Shown: piece by piece, positions 1 through 12,146 of the stretch
How positions within the stretch are numbered: the stretch's first letter is position 1
Layout of the letters: each line of letters starts with the position of its first letter
NCBI GenBank assembly: GCA_002794775.1
Contig: NBAY01000003.1
Span: forward strand, 620,001 to 684,000
DNA length: 64,000 nucleotides
Direction of reading: 5' to 3'
Origin: Porodaedalea pini
Taxonomy: Eukaryota > Basidiomycota > Agaricomycetes > Hymenochaetales > Hymenochaetaceae
Position numbers and translations under genes: made by a program
Notes under the pieces: generated by a model
Databases searched by the model: none
What the model saw: the letters and a program-made list of their open reading frames with translations, nothing else
What the model was told of the DNA's origin: nothing

Positions 1-313
1 GTCGGTAAGAGCCATAGATGTCGAAGTGCGCGGGTCTACGGATACTATCGACTGGAGAAGATGGAGTGCTCATGGTGAACTCAATACTTTGTTCACGAAA
101 GCGATTGTCGCCACTGTAGTAGTATGTTCAGTGTATGCGTGAGGTCGAGGTGAGGAAATGACTCGCGCGAAGCCATTCTTAGACCGCTGACATAATCCTA
201 AGAAGGAGGCGCGTTCACGAACATCGAGCTCAACGTCAACCCTCGACGCCCTCTAGAACTACCCTTTGTCTTGCTCTAGCTCTGATTACTCCGAGGGCCT
301 TTCCACGATCGAT
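1..313. other. Left edge, no gene resolved
   Basis: No protein family could be recognised on either strand. The stretch lies directly upstream of the cyclin gene and probably holds its promoter and 5' leader. No clear TATA box is seen. Confidence 0.3.
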
Positions 314-1772
314 ATGGGTGCTGAGCAGTTTGAAGCCGGAAGCTCTTCATCTTCCCAGTGGATATTCCCAGCGTCTGCACTCCTAATTACACCCTCTGCG
401 AGCACCTCTGCAATTTCCCTGGACAAGGAACTGTACGACCGTGCAAGAGGGATCGAATTTCTGTATCGTCTTGGAGCTTCGCTACAACTGTCAGTATGTT
501 GATCTTGTGTCGGCGTCTCATAGCTTAGAATGCGTAGCCCAACTACAGCGTTGTTCACGGCTGCTACATGGTACCATCGGTTCTACATGCGTTTCAGCAT
601 GGAAGACTACCATCGACAGGTCAGTGCATCAATGTCGCTTTGAAACCCAAAAGAACTGACGTCCCCCATCGAAGGATATTGCTGCGGGCTGTATATTTCT
701 AGCCACCAAGACCGAAGAGTGCGGCCGGAAGCTGAGAGATGTTGCCAAAGTCTTTCACAGCAAACTTCAAGGTTCGAATATGGATACGGTTACGGATGAA
801 GTGAGCTCCTCGATATAATCGCAACATTTGGAGCAGAACTGACCTGCGTCGATTACAGGAAATCCAATTATGCCAGGATGCAATTCTAAATGCAGAGGCG
901 GCTTTGCTTGAAGCGCTATGTTTCGACTTCATCGTAGACAATCCTCACGAAGTTCTTGTTGACATCATCAAGCGGTACGCGAATGACAGAGTGGATATAC
1001 CGCTATGTGATGCTGCTTGGTGCATTGCGCACGACTCGTGAGTAGGTCAAGCGTAACCTTTGCCTCATGTTTATTCACAATGAGCGGCAAAAATCTAGCT
1101 ACCGCACGGTACTCTGCCTCCTTTCTGATGTACGGATCATTGCGGCCGCATGCTTTATCCTTGCTCAGCGGTTTGTGGACGGAGATCACTCAACTTCGCT
1201 GGACGCACGTATCGCTTCCTCCGCGCCATCGGCCTCCTTACCCACACCTCCTATGAATAAGCCCACTTCACCTGATGCATCTCGCGTGGTCGTTGAACAC
1301 TACCAGTTCAGCGAGGCCGAATTAGCGGATCTTGCTGGTATGTTCATAAGCAGTAGTGATTACCTTCACTTATGCATTCATTCATTTAAGAGGCTTTAAC
1401 GATCCTCATCGAGTTCTACGCCGCACAAAATGCAATCGGATCAGCTCCTCATCTGCAAGCCATAGGCTCGGTGAGTACAATGAGAATTCATTCGCTTATG
1501 ACACGGCCCACCGTGTTCACGCAATACAGATTCAGCCGCCTGCAACGCCTGAGTCGCGACTCAAGCTCTACAAGACCGATGCCTTTGCTGCTTCCGCGGG
1601 AGTTGCCGCCAAACCTGAGATTCATACCGGCGTGAATCAGAGCCAGAGGACACCCGACTCAACTCACGGCGGCAGCTCACCCGCAAAAGCGGGGTCTGGG
1701 TGGAAGCCTGTAAGAGGTGAGGCAGGCGATAAGACGAGCAGGTTATCCCGACCACGACTAGATCTTGAATGA
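314..1772 (+). CDS. Cyclin K / CTD-kinase cyclin (Ctk2-like)
   Basis: Transcription-type cyclin, the expected regulatory partner of a CDK12/Ctk1-type kinase that phosphorylates the RNA polymerase II C-terminal domain in the nucleus. Exons 314-489, 538-619, 675-800, 859-1037, 1099-1337, 1391-1470 and 1530-1772 join in frame to 374 residues. The first cyclin box shows a YDRARGIEFLYRLG helix, a segment ending in WYHRFYMRFSMEDYHRQ and then FLATKTEECGRKLRDV. The second box contains EALCFDF and a conserved IIAAACFILAQ helix. The C-terminus is low complexity. The start is the first ATG in frame with the QWIFP motif; a short upstream exon cannot be excluded. Family assignment is firm, the exact paralogue (cyclin K, T or Ctk2) less so. 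Confidence 0.85.
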
Positions 1773-1863
1773 ATGTTTAGCTATAGGCTTTTGGAATATA
1801 TCATCATAGTCGTGCATTACTTCGTTAGCGTTCAAGGCTGATGAAATGGGTGGATTACACAAG

Positions 1864-2931
1864 TCAGTCGCTATCGCTGAATTCCAGATGCTCCTGTTCC
1901 TCTTCGTCTCTTTCATTTGTGCGCTCGAACTGGCTCACATCAACCGAAACCGTGCCTTCCTCAACCAGAGTTTCGTCGTCCAGATTGCGGTTTCTCTCGA
2001 ACAGTTGCCTCCCTAATGAGATGCAATGAGACCTTTTTTAGTGAATAAATAGCTAGGATAGACTGACCGCTGAGCCGGGTTTGTAATTTTTTATACTCGT
2101 CGCGTTCTTTCGGTGTGAGCGCCCTGAGCCGCTCTTCCTCTTCCCGAGCTTTTCTTTGCGCCATCTCCCTGTCGAATTTGGCCTTCCAAGCCTTGAAGCT
2201 CTCTACCGTCACGGGCGTCCCCTTCGTCCGTGCTTCCTCCTCCTGAGTAATCGGGCGATGTAAGATCCTCGATTTGCAAGAGAACAATTGGGGTTCACCT
2301 CTAATTCTCGCCGTTCCTTCTCCGCCTCTTCCTTCCTCCGCAGTTCCAAGCGCGATTTCACGAGCTCAAACAGTTGCTCTCGTAAATGGGAGACTAGTGT
2401 GAAAGTCATGGCCATCCCTAAGTTCTCTTCCCCCTATGAAGCAAACGCTAGAATTTAAGAGCCTCCAATAAGCATATACATGTATTCATACCACACTCTT
2501 TAGCTGATTGGTTAACACATCCATTTCGTCTGTCTCCAGATCGCCTTCTGTCGGCTCCAAGGTGAGCTCTGGCAGCACATCTGGATACGACTCTGGATAG
2601 ACAACTCTCAGAGTCAGCTTCACTGGAACAATTGTCAATTGACAGCCGGCTCAAAATTCGAGATTCAGATGGAAGACTCACGCTCTACACCTCCTTCCAC
2701 CGGTTCTTCGGGTTCGACATCTATTTCGACCTGCCTCTCAGACAATTCTTCGTAAGATACGAGTCTCAGTCGGGTTTGAACATGATAATATAGAGCTGGG
2801 CATGCACCGACTTGTTAGCTCCGTAGGATAAATCGACTCTAGCACCTGGCTTGTAATTAATACAGTCTTTATGGGATCAAGTACAGCCTAGCACTGACCT
2901 GCATCTCCTCCTCCAGTATTTCATCAGCCAT
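1864..2931 (-). CDS. GIR2: RWD-domain protein Gir2/RWDD1-like
   Basis: Homologue of Gir2/RWDD1, a cytoplasmic RWD protein that in yeast partners the GTPase Rbg2 and binds Gcn1, linking it to translation control. The start is ATG at 2931 (MADEILEEEMQ), with the first donor at 2898. After splicing, the RWD domain reads QVLESIYPTEL, an acidic loop VEIDVEPEEP and LRVVYPESYPDVLPELTLE. A helix with VSHLREQLFELV follows, then a charged coiled coil. The DRG-binding C-terminus has GTPVTVESFKAWKAKFDREM and GRQLFERNRNLDDETLVEEG, and the protein ends in an acidic tail. Five or more short introns are needed, and their exact borders were not all fixed. It is divergently paired with the Mrp21 gene. Confidence 0.85.
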
Positions 2932-3148
2932 GATTTCCCCTGAGATTCAAGAGTTAAATTTGGAAAGGAGGAACAGTGTGGCTTTCAATATGTATGCGAC
3001 GATCGAGAGTGGAAAGTCAAGTGCTGTACGCTTTCGGCAATTCTTCCTGATCACCATCGTCGACGGCTCGACGCGCCTGAAGCCGTGTGCTATCAAGTCT
3101 CGACCATCCTCCTGGCTGCAGGGATCATACACTACGGAGGCGGTCAGG
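2932..3148. promoter_or_regulatory. Divergent promoter between GIR2 and MRP21
   Basis: 217 bases separate two divergent start codons, so both promoters and 5' leaders must overlap here. No clear TATA box is present. Pairing a translation regulator with a mitochondrial ribosomal protein may be coincidental. Confidence 0.45.
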
Positions 3149-3761
3149 ATGTCCTCCTTACTGTTGCGTCAAGTCTGTCAACGTTCGCAGGCGTCGATAT
3201 TTCGCCAGACCACTCAAGCCGCGGCTGTCCGCCTAAACACAACTTCGGCTGGAAAACCGCAGGATGAAAATTCGTCTTGGAGACAAGTAATTGAAGGGGC
3301 GATGCATAGAGAAGAAGACTCTCCTCAGAGTCATTCCGTTGAAGCAAAGTGGAAGAGACGTTCCGAAACTTTTAATAACCAATACAGTGTTCCGCCTCAG
3401 AATGCTTACTCTGGTGAGAACGGCTTATGATTTCTGTTCGACATGGGTTGCGCACAGGACTCAAACTTTGCTACAGGTCGAAGTGCGGAAGTGATCAACG
3501 GCGACGTTGCGAAAGCGGCTAAACAGCTTGACAGAGTCCTTAACCAGAACAGTGTAGCCAGGGATTGGTTTACAAATAGGCGACATAAGCCAAAGGGTGA
3601 AGAGAGGAGGAAATTGATAAGTCTTCGGTGGAGAAGGCGTTTCAAACATGAGGCACGTCAATTTCTTTTTCACCTCTTTCTGCCGTTGAACGAGATTGTC
3701 GCTCCTTCAGGTTGGGAAGAAGGTCGAGCTCGTGCAACAAATTCGAAGACGCGGGGCTTAA
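3149..3761 (+). CDS. MRP21: Mitochondrial ribosomal protein bS21m (Mrp21)
   Basis: Small-subunit mitochondrial ribosomal protein of the bS21 family. Exons 3149-3413, 3477-3652 and 3711-3761 join to 163 residues. The N-terminus (MSSLLLRQVCQR, rich in R and S, no acidic residues) looks like a mitochondrial presequence. The conserved core is YSGRSAEV, then ARDWFTNRRHKPKGEERR and LRWRRRFKHE. The last exon supplies VGKKVELVQQIRRRGA, the usual bS21m end. To reach that end, the second intron (3653-3710) must use a GC donor (GAG|GCACGT) with a CAG acceptor. The alternative GT donor three bases on breaks the conserved C-terminus. Family call is confident. Confidence 0.85.
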
Positions 3762-4829
3762 TTAGTCTGTTCATGTGCAGTTCGTCTGCGACTAAAGGAT
3801 CTTTTCCTTCGTTGGAGTTGGTCACCGATCGCCTTAAAACTTATATGAAGATAATAGCATGCTTACACTGTTCTGCCTTTGTTCTTTTTCTTGAATGCTT
3901 ACCCGCCGTCTCTATCTGTTCTTCGATCACATTCATTTGCGGTACGACCAGCTTCGAAGAATCCGCATATGTCGCCCGTCGCTGGCATCATCGATCTTCT
4001 TCATGCCTTTCTCAACTCAGGAGCGCAACAAGCGGGCTGGATGTGCGTTGGGCCCCTACTACCCGGGATGAAGCAAGTCACTTCCGGAAGTAATTTCTCG
4101 ATCACATGGGAGTAATTGTCTGAATCTCCACTCTTTCAAAATACGCTCAAAGTTTACGGCTACGTCTTTGCATGTTCATCCGCGGCTGCGCATGCGGCTA
4201 CTCCACTCTATCTCGTCGGCGGGATTTTCTGATGACTAGGTCAGTAGAAGCAGGGCTGACGTAGCGACTTGCTGCACGTTCACTAATGATCGCGTGTAGA
4301 TAGACATCTTATCCGGGAAATTTGGCTCGTAAGTCTGATCCGACGGGTGGTCCCCGGTATGCGAAAGCAACACGTGTCCGATTGGCCTGAATAAGGATGT
4401 ACCACCGAACCGTTACCTTGCTGCAGGCACGTTACAGTGAGATGGGTGAAATGCTTTTTCGCAAGAGGCAACTGATCAATCGATTCGGAGCCCGCCGATG
4501 GTATCGTCGAGATGGACCCACCTAGAAGAAGATCTAATCTTGAGCCATCGCCCAGACCGGGATAATGAATAAGATTCGTGCGGGCCTCGCAGAGCAATCC
4601 AGTCTTGAGCCTCGGGCATCGTGCCTCGGATTTTCAGCCTATGAGCGTATAAGAACCTTGAGGCTTCACCATGAGGACGTTTCATCAGACGTGTAGGAAC
4701 TCGAGGAGGTAGGTGGCGGTTGCAAATCAGTTTGTGAGAGGACATGCCGGCTACTTGGATCTTCAGGGTACCATGCTATGGTTCCGAATGGTCTTGGGAA
4801 GCACGACTCACGACTGAGGACGATGCAGC
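3762..4829 (+). other. Unresolved stretch, possible unrecognised multi-exon gene
   Basis: About 1.07 kb with no recognised protein. Some plus-strand pieces look codon-like: around 3970-4090 (IIDLLHAFLNSGAQQAGW), 4141-4232 (a hydrophobic VYGYVFACSSAAAH segment) and 4426-4531 (ARYSEMGEMLFRKRQLINRF, ending at a TAG). They are bordered by plausible donors and acceptors (GTAAGT at 4330, CTGCAG near 4426). A small membrane protein could be encoded, but I cannot splice one convincingly and give no function. Confidence 0.2.
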
Positions 4830-5471
4830 ATGTTAAAGGCACGCTTGAACTGGCTGTCTTCGGATGTTGTGGCTGTCTTCATATTACCCAGATTTCTGGT
4901 GCCGATCGAGAGCGTTAATAGCTTAAGAGCCATTCCAGTGAATGAGGGTGACGCGCAGCGGGCACACGAGCGGCAGGCAGGCGTCGAACTGCAGGGCGGC
5001 AAGTCACAGAAGCACAAGACGAGGCCTTTAAAAGCAGCTATTTCGACCACCGAAAGAGCAAACGATCCTGTCGCAAATCCGTGCCCTCAACTACCTGTAA
5101 AGATGTGCCATAATGTGAGTCTATTTGGCTGGCTACTTTCCTTCTTCGTCGCCAAATGAGCTCGCCTTCAACACAGATTATCGACGGTCGATTCCACACA
5201 GCGTGCGGACATTTCATCTCGATGGCTACGCGAACGCAGGACTGTTTGCGCTCCGACTGTCTCTTCAGCAGAAGACACATGCACCCATACGGTGAGCAGC
5301 TTATGTTCAATTATATGGTTAAGCATTACTGACTCTATAGTAGGCTGCAAGTCGCCAACTTGCATTCGGATGATGTCCCTTCCCGTGAAGAACCCGATAC
5401 GCATCAGCCCAGTCAAATGTGCGGACTGCATTTCTCGGGAGACTGACCCGGCGTTGGTCGGTCGGTATTAG
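4830..5471 (+). CDS. Small cysteine-rich protein, unknown function
   Basis: Not recognised as a named family. The firm part is spliced from an exon ending ...LPVKMCHN at 5113, an exon at about 5178-5291 (IIDGRFHTACGHFISM, then TRTQDCLRSDCLFSRRHMHP) and a last exon ending at TAG 5469-5471 (GCKSPTCIRMM, VKCADCISRETDP). Cysteines and histidines recur as C-G-H, C-x4-C, R-R-H-x-H, C-x4-C and C-x2-C, suggesting one or two zinc sites. Introns have GTGAGT/GTGAGC donors. The start is uncertain: the ATG at 4830 opens the frame, but a further upstream exon is possible. Confidence 0.5.
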
Positions 5472-5974
5472 CACTCACGACCACGATGGTTACGGCTCGA
5501 TTATTTTATGCACGCAGGCGTGCCCTCCCTCGTTTGGCGCTCATAGCTGCGCTCGATTTATTCTTATGTTTTGTTCACGGCAGTATGTTGTACGATGCGG
5601 TTGGATTGATATGTTATAAATGAAAAATAGCTTGATTGCAAGCTGCTTCATACTTGTTACCTTTGTACAAATTTCATCAAAACGCGAGCGCTTCTTATTT
5701 CTGAGGCTCTGGCTACAGTAATTGTAAGGACAAGCTGGACGAGCCTGGTAGCAGTGCTGAGGCCAAAACTTAAAGATTGCAGAGGCCAAATCTAGAATGG
5801 AAATGATCGGCGCGACTATTGCTTTGTTCGAGTTGAACGTCGTTATGGTTGGCTGGAGCCCTTGTCTTCAGCTTTTGTTCAGAGCCACAGCGCAATGAGA
5901 GCCACAATGCAGGATTTACTTATCAAGCCCGACGGTCGAGCTCCTATTGTCCAGTCTCTTTCTCTCCCTTTCCG
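5472..5974. other. Intergenic, nothing recognised
   Basis: 503 bases between two plus-strand genes. They probably contain the terminator of the cysteine-rich gene and the promoter of the next gene. I see no repeat, RNA gene or conserved protein. Confidence 0.35.
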
Positions 5975-7944
5975 ATGGTCTCCCTTGTTGACTCCGTCAT
6001 AGGTGGCTCGCCGAGTCCAGTTTCTTCCAATATTCAACACTATCTTGCGCAGGCGACTCTTCCAAGACTCCGCCTAGCAGCATGCACCCCTCGTATGCCT
6101 TCAGGACATCACAAGACGCATCGAAACCACTTAGCTATCCGCCCAGAGCGGTACAGGCGACTGCGCAACATACATCGTATTAAACAAGATTACTTGGATA
6201 CGCATTGTCTTGAATGTAAGTTGTTGCCTGATATACCAAGCATATTTTGTTAATAGTATATTAGTTATCCAGAAGCACATACCATCCGCACCGGTTCAAG
6301 TCGATGATGTCGATCCAGATGCCTACGAGCAACCTAGTGTTCCTTGTGTAGGATTTGATGTCGGAGGATTCGGACCTCCTCCTGTCCGACATATTGATGG
6401 GTAAGTAAACCTGTTGCGTAGAATTTACCATCCCTAACAATACTCTCTAGACTTCGCGTCGCATGGCTCGAAGACAATATTCTACGAACCGTTCATGCCG
6501 TCCTCCATATGATCCCCGAATATCGCGACATTGTTAAGGATTATAGCTTCACATATAATGATGGCATGCGCGACGAAGATCAACAAGTCTTTCGATACTT
6601 CATGTGGGAACGGTCTGCCAACGCTGTTGGAAGCTCGAATGCTACGGACCAACCCGTGAAGCTCATACTCGCATACCAGCCGCCTTGGATTTTGTCGTCT
6701 CGCGATATTGAGCTCTTTGCAGATAAAAGACTGAGGAAGCTTCCGACGTATGAAGCATGCGAAGGATCTGGGCAACAGCGCTACACTAGCACACACAAAC
6801 TGTGGGCGAAGGTATGCGTAACAGCGTTCATCTCGCTCAATAAGATTCTCAAACGCATTCTTTTAGCTTTGGGATGTCTGCAAACAGCATGATTGTTCTT
6901 CGTTCATATTGACAAATTACAACCAATGGGTTTTCGGTGGATTCTCGAAAGGTAGATTTTACTGTTCCTGAGGTAGAATGATACACAGATTACTAAGTAT
7001 GCTTTGTCAGGTTGGGAGAATGGCTATACCATGGGAGTAAAACAGGCATACTCGCCTGATATCAAGGCCACGCCGAAACTGGATCTGAAAGGAAAGCGGC
7101 CTCTGTCTCGCACGCCAACGATACTCGAATACCTCGTCTACTTGATTGTCTCTTCGATGCGCCTTCCCGACCACTTCGAGATCCCGCCGGTGTGTGACGA
7201 ACTTCCTTACTTTCCGCGCGAGCTGCCGTGCTGCATGTACGACATCGGTACGAAGTGCGACGTTGCTTGTGCCGCGTACTTTCAGGCTCTGCCTTCTTTG
7301 CTCGCCCTGGCTACCTAAAAAAAATCGATGAGGGGATGGCTTATTTATTATTCGTATTTTTTTTTGTTCATGTAGGTCCCTGACGAGATTGATCTCGAGA
7401 TGGCCATTGATGATCCCCTAGAAGTTTCGACTTCCCAGGCCACGACGCCCACACAGCCAACCTTCCCTGCACACCCTGTCCATACGCCTCCTTTCGAAGA
7501 CGTTGAGCCCTCAGAATCGGATTGGACTCCGCAGAACAGCGGTACGTCTTTCCTTTCACATTATACTGAGGAGTCTCAACTCATTTCCTGTCTTGTTGTT
7601 TTTCAGAAATAGCGACGTCCGCAGGCGTGCGCATCGGTCCTGAGTCCGACTCAGGTTTTCCTCCTCCGCCCTTCCTAACTGACAGTTGGAAGTGTCCATC
7701 CGAATGTGTTGCTGCGCAAGAGAACGCGCTTAATGTCCACAGCTGGCTCGCGAAGAGTGCTGCCGTCCCTCCGAGCACTGTTCCGTCCATCCCCCGTGCG
7801 GCGAGTCCCGTACGGTCTGAGTGGAGCGATAAGAGTCTGGCAACACGTCGACCGCGTCGCTGCCAGGGAGTTTTGAACGTAAGCACCGTCATCGTGGAGG
7901 AGGTCCTCGAGTACGACTTTGACGGTATGGATACGACTCAGTGA
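5975..7944 (+). CDS. Uncharacterised basidiomycete protein
   Basis: Not assigned to a named family. Exons 5975-6215, 6265-6400, 6451-6811, 6867-6951, 7011-7189, 7376-7541 and 7607-7944 join without frame breaks to 501 residues, supporting the model. The centre carries a segment with CVGFDVGGFGPPPVRH, a helical stretch (EYRDIVKDYSF, MRDEDQQVFRYFMWE), then ILTNYNQWVFGGFSKGWENG and PTILEYLVYLIVSSM, which looks like a folded core. The C-terminal ~170 residues are rich in S, T and P and likely disordered. No signal peptide or clear membrane segment. The first ATG is the weakest part; the downstream ATG in the same frame (MPSGHHKTHR) is an alternative. Confidence 0.55.
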
Positions 7945-8141
7945 AAGACCTGCTCGTTACAGACATGGATAATGGATGATGCATTTGACTCTCAGTCTTG
8001 TTTGTTTTATAAATACCGGTTCTCTACGTTAATACGCTGTCACTGATATCGTTCTGCTGTAGTTTCCTTGCTTCAGCCTTCCTGCCATATAGTACAACAT
8101 GTACAAAATATTCTACATCAAGAAAGAATCTATGTACTAGA

Positions 8142-9947
8142 CTAAAGTCCTGCAAACAGACCACCTTCGCCCTCAGTGCCCTTAACTTCGCTCGACTCGC
8201 CGAGCACTTTGAAGCCAAGATGCTGCCGTCCAGTCTCTGTCGTCCATTCGCCATCCTCAACTATTTCAAGCACCTGCGACCGGTCCGCTTCCAAATCCTC
8301 TCCGATGGCCTTCAGCCATTCTACGACCGGCTTTGTGATCCATCTGCGCAGGCCGCCCCCCTCAGCAGCCTCAAACCACCCGAGGTGTCCGCCGCCTGCG
8401 GTGACCGCAAGGGCGACATACCCGTTCCCGCCGACATCAACCGGAACATGCCCGACGATGGGATCATCCGCGGCGTTCATCGCGAGCAGCGGCACACGCA
8501 CGCCTGAGAGGCAGGTATGGCTTGACGCCCACTCGTAGTACGCGTCCGCGGTGGGGAAGGGAAACGGCGGCGAGGATCCGCCTACTTTGCTCGTGACGCA
8601 CCCGTCGAATTCTTTGAGCGTGAGATTCTTGAGTGTGTCGAGTCGCAAGAGCAAGGGGGTGAAGCGGTTTTCGGGAAGACGTAGGAGGTCGGGAGCGTTC
8701 CGCTTGAGAACGTTCAGGAGATTGCTGGCCATTGCCTTGGAGTAGACATTCCGAAGCAAAAAGCTCCCTTCCATTCTGCGTGAAAATACTCGTTCATAAA
8801 GCTGCGCGAAGAGACGTACGCGAAAGCAAGCATACCTTGCGCTGTTCAGAAGCAAATCCCACGGCTAGTAATGTGAAAAATAAATAAGTTCGCACTGCAC
8901 ACACGTCCGAAGGCAACCCAGATCAACGAACACATCCCAGGGCGCATCCCGCACGTAACCGGCTGCGCTCTCCCTCTTCGGCAAGATACCTGACAATTAC
9001 GTTTGCGCCCAGCGAGAAGCCGAGTCCTAGCAAAGGTGCGTTCGGGTAGCGCTGTGAGATATACATGAGGGCCTGGCGTAGGTCGTCCGTGTGCCCGGCG
9101 GAGTAGAGCTGACCGCTCGTCATTGGCACACCCGCACCTACGCGCGAAACACGTGCATGTGTGTATGAGTATGGCGGACAAGATGCGAGCGTGAAGAGGG
9201 ACGTACATCCGCGGAAATTCACAACGATCCCACGATAACCTAGCCCACCCTCATCCTTCGGTTTGACTGCCTGCGCGAGCACGGCTCTCACGTAGGACTC
9301 ATGTGAGCCTGGCGAAAGTTGGCGACGTCCACGGACGGTCTAGATGAGTCGTTAGGCATAGCCATTTGGAAGTAGACTAACCTCCCGTTAGGCCGTGCAT
9401 TACAACGATCACCGGGACATCATCTGGTAGCGCACGTTCATGAATTGGGGGTGTGGAGTCCAAGCCTCTGGAGCCATGGTGCGTCAGTTTGCTGAGGGCC
9501 TAAACTTTTGCCGATAACACGTACAACGTGCCCCCATCTCTTAGGCGAACCAAAGTCCTTAATACGGGGGGAGCATCAGTGAAAGGAGAAAGTTCAGGTG
9601 CACGAAAAACTCACCGATCATATACAACCTTGTTTGGTGGTTCCGTTGGACAACAATGAGCACTCAATAGGAGAAATGAGTGGTTCCACACAGCTTCACA
9701 CCTTGTCTACTTGCGAAAAGTCTCCGACTACACAGTAGCCTGTCTGCAAGTGACCATTTCGTAGCCACCATGCTGGTGAGAATGGTGAGAATAGTGAGGG
9801 GCACCTTGACTTGAGGAACTCGGAGAATGAGAGCGATTCGACGCGCTTGCGGCTGTCGGTGCTCCTGACAGTGAGACGGACTTGGCTCGTTACAGTGTAT
9901 AGTTTTGGGACAGCGGACTGGGACAACCAGCTCAGCGTTTGTCCCAT
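8142..9947 (-). CDS. Alpha/beta hydrolase, ABHD1/3 (Eht1/Eeb1) type
   Basis: Serine hydrolase of the ABHD1/ABHD3 group, which in yeast includes Eht1, Eeb1 and YMR210W; these act on medium-chain acyl esters or monoacylglycerols. The start is ATG at 9947 (MGQTLSWLSQS), followed by the family hallmark WWLRNGHLQTGYC and, after splicing, KVVYDR and LRDGGTL. The oxyanion region is HGLTGG joined to SHESYVRAVL. The nucleophile elbow is GLGFSLGAN (Ser in G-F-S-L-G). The acid is in NAADDPIVGH and the histidine in GGGHLGWFE. At least six short introns. The stop is at 8142-8144. Substrate cannot be told from sequence. Confidence 0.8.
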
Positions 9948-10400
9948 CGAGCTCAAGAGAAAGAAAAAAATAGAGGGGAAAAGAAAATAGGTGTGAGGCA
10001 GGCGCTGTCACTGTGTCAGTGCGCGCTCATGGAAGCCGGCTTCGGAGTTGCAATCACATGGTCTGAGCGTGACGCGAGGCGCGTCGATCGAGATTGGATA
10101 CAGCCTGAGTGACGCGACGCGACGCGCCTCAATCCTGCCTGTGCTCTTTCGGCCAAACGCGCTATCGATCCATACGAGGGTACTGATATCGACCTTGGCA
10201 TGAAGCACCATTGCAATCTCATTCTCAGATCTCCTCGAGCCAGCACCCTTCGAATATGCGCTTTCGTAATCGACTCCCAGCGCTCACGTACACGGCGATC
10301 AGCATTGAGCTTCAGTACTAATGTCCTTAAATTCTAATCCCCCACAGACCTAAAGTCAAAATTCTAATGTGTGTAAGCCATGAAGCTTCGAGTCGCCACC
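9948..10400. other. Intergenic between two minus-strand genes
   Basis: 453 bases holding the upstream region of the ABHD gene and the 3' end of the SET gene. No conserved frame, RNA gene or repeat was found. Repeated gacgcg motifs near 10065-10130 give local CpG richness. Confidence 0.35.
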
Positions 10401-12146
10401 TTAAAACGCTCGGCCACTTGCTAATGACTCCATAACTGTCCGAGCAACGTGCCCCTCTTCCTCCCACAGCTTCACAACACACCCCCTTTCCCACCCGTAC
10501 CAATCGCATCGGTCCGCCGAGTCCTCCATTTCTTTATCTTCGGGTTGCAGCCGGTGCGTACCCTCCGAAGATCGGACTACAAGAATCTTGCAGATCGAAT
10601 CGAGGTCACGCCGCACCAGAGACTCATTGGCATCGGATACGAGATCGGCCTCACCGAGCGTGACATCACTCCAAGGCTTCAGTATCTCTTCCACCTCTGC
10701 GGACCCGGGCTTAAGGTCTGGGTCCACGGGTAACGCGAGGTTGATGAGTCTTAACACACAATGAAGGCTCCATGAGGGATGGGCTGGCGGAGGAACGGCA
10801 TACATCTTCAAATCACTGTGAATCCTCATTCGTCAGACTCTGGGTGCATCGATATGTAGATGAGCAAAATTACCTCATGAACTGCTGCGCGACTTCTGGA
10901 AGCAGCTTTTTTATCAGCTTCCCGGCAGTTTTCTGTGCAATTAGGTCGTCGATCAAATCGGAAACGTCCACTTCCTGGTCGGCACTTTCATTGACGAATC
11001 CGTACTCAGTGAACAACGTCCTGTTGCTGTGTGCACCGTATCTGAGGAACAACTCCTCTCCCTCATCGACGGTCTGCTTAGGAGGTAGGAGAGTATAATC
11101 CTGTGCCTTCAAAAGGTTACCGCTACTCCGATGGATCCGTACACCTGATGGAGATTCCTTCCATATAGCTAGCGGCAGAGACGTTGAGGTCGTATGATTT
11201 GCGAAATCGATGACAGGACACAGCGTCAAATTGGACAGAGGCAAATTCTTGCCAAATATATCCGAATATAGGCATCGTGAATTTACTGGAATAAAATAAG
11301 ATATATGCATCGGATATATCATTAAATGTCAGACCTACGAGCCAACCCCAGAGGAAGCCTTCCAGATTGAACAGAGATTTATCCTGCAACTTGAAGACGT
11401 CGACGTACTTCTCCTGTGAGGTAGTTTAGCGACTACGCTCAACGAATATCAAAGCACACTGTATGCCATATTACTTGACTCGCCTTAGCTTGCAAAGCGA
11501 CATGCCAGTCATGCCAGAAACGCTTCGCGACTCCCTGCAACTCCTTGAACACGCTCGGAGGCAGATTTCGCAACAATTTCTCCTCGTAAGTATTTGCTTT
11601 CCCTTGTTTTTCCTTCACAAGCCATTTGAGAGGGTGGCTATCGAACTCTTTTGGAAGAGTATCAATGTATGGCCCGAAATATGGGTCTCTAGAGTACGAA
11701 TCTTCCCCTGCAGGGCGGCGGAGAGCAAGATGGATCGACAGTAGTTGTGTACCATTAAGTACAAGGCCTGAGGATGGGGCATCAGGAAATCCTTCTAGAG
11801 AAATTGACGGATATATGGGTTTGAGGGTCCTTGAATTGAGCAAAGCTGCTGCAGGTATCGAGAGAAACGGCTCCCTTGAGGGCTGCAAAGTGGAAGTCAG
11901 AACCATACCATATACTCTTTTCAGAATCCAATATCTTACGTGCAGAGTTCGGGTTGTGAATAAGCCTCGACCCGCTCCTGTGTAAAATTCAGCACGTTGC
12001 GAGAAGGTCGATTGTATTTGCGCACCTTCTCGTGTCCTCGGTTCGACGCTAAGCTGTGCAGGGTCAAATCCCTTGGTTTGCAGCCATGTAAGCAGCCTCT
12101 TCCATCGCTCCTCCTCTTTCCGTCCACTGGTATCCTGCTGGCTCAT
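10401..12146 (-). CDS. SET-domain methyltransferase with RuBisCO-LSMT C-domain
   Basis: Protein lysine methyltransferase of the split-SET class (SETD3/SETD4, yeast Rkm1-4). Start ATG at 12146 (MSQQDTSGRK). SET motif I is GRGLFTTRTLH, spliced onto PSREPFLSIPAAALL. An insertion follows with PYFGPYIDTLPKEF and WLVKEKQG. The central part reads NLEGFLWGWLV joined to VNSRCLY, then VIDFANHTTS (the N-H motif) and EELFLRYGAHSNRTLFTEYGFV (the catalytic tyrosine region). The C-terminal ~140 residues are helical, as expected for the substrate-binding domain. About five introns; the junction at about 10830-10870 joins AQQFM to SDLKMYAVPPP. Substrate unknown: ribosomal protein, actin and others are all possible. 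Confidence 0.8.

Noticed and set aside
4491..4566. Myb/SANT-like start (W-T-x-L-E-E-D) on the plus strand
   Set aside because: The frame closes at TAA after about 25 codons and the rest of a SANT helix-turn-helix is absent.
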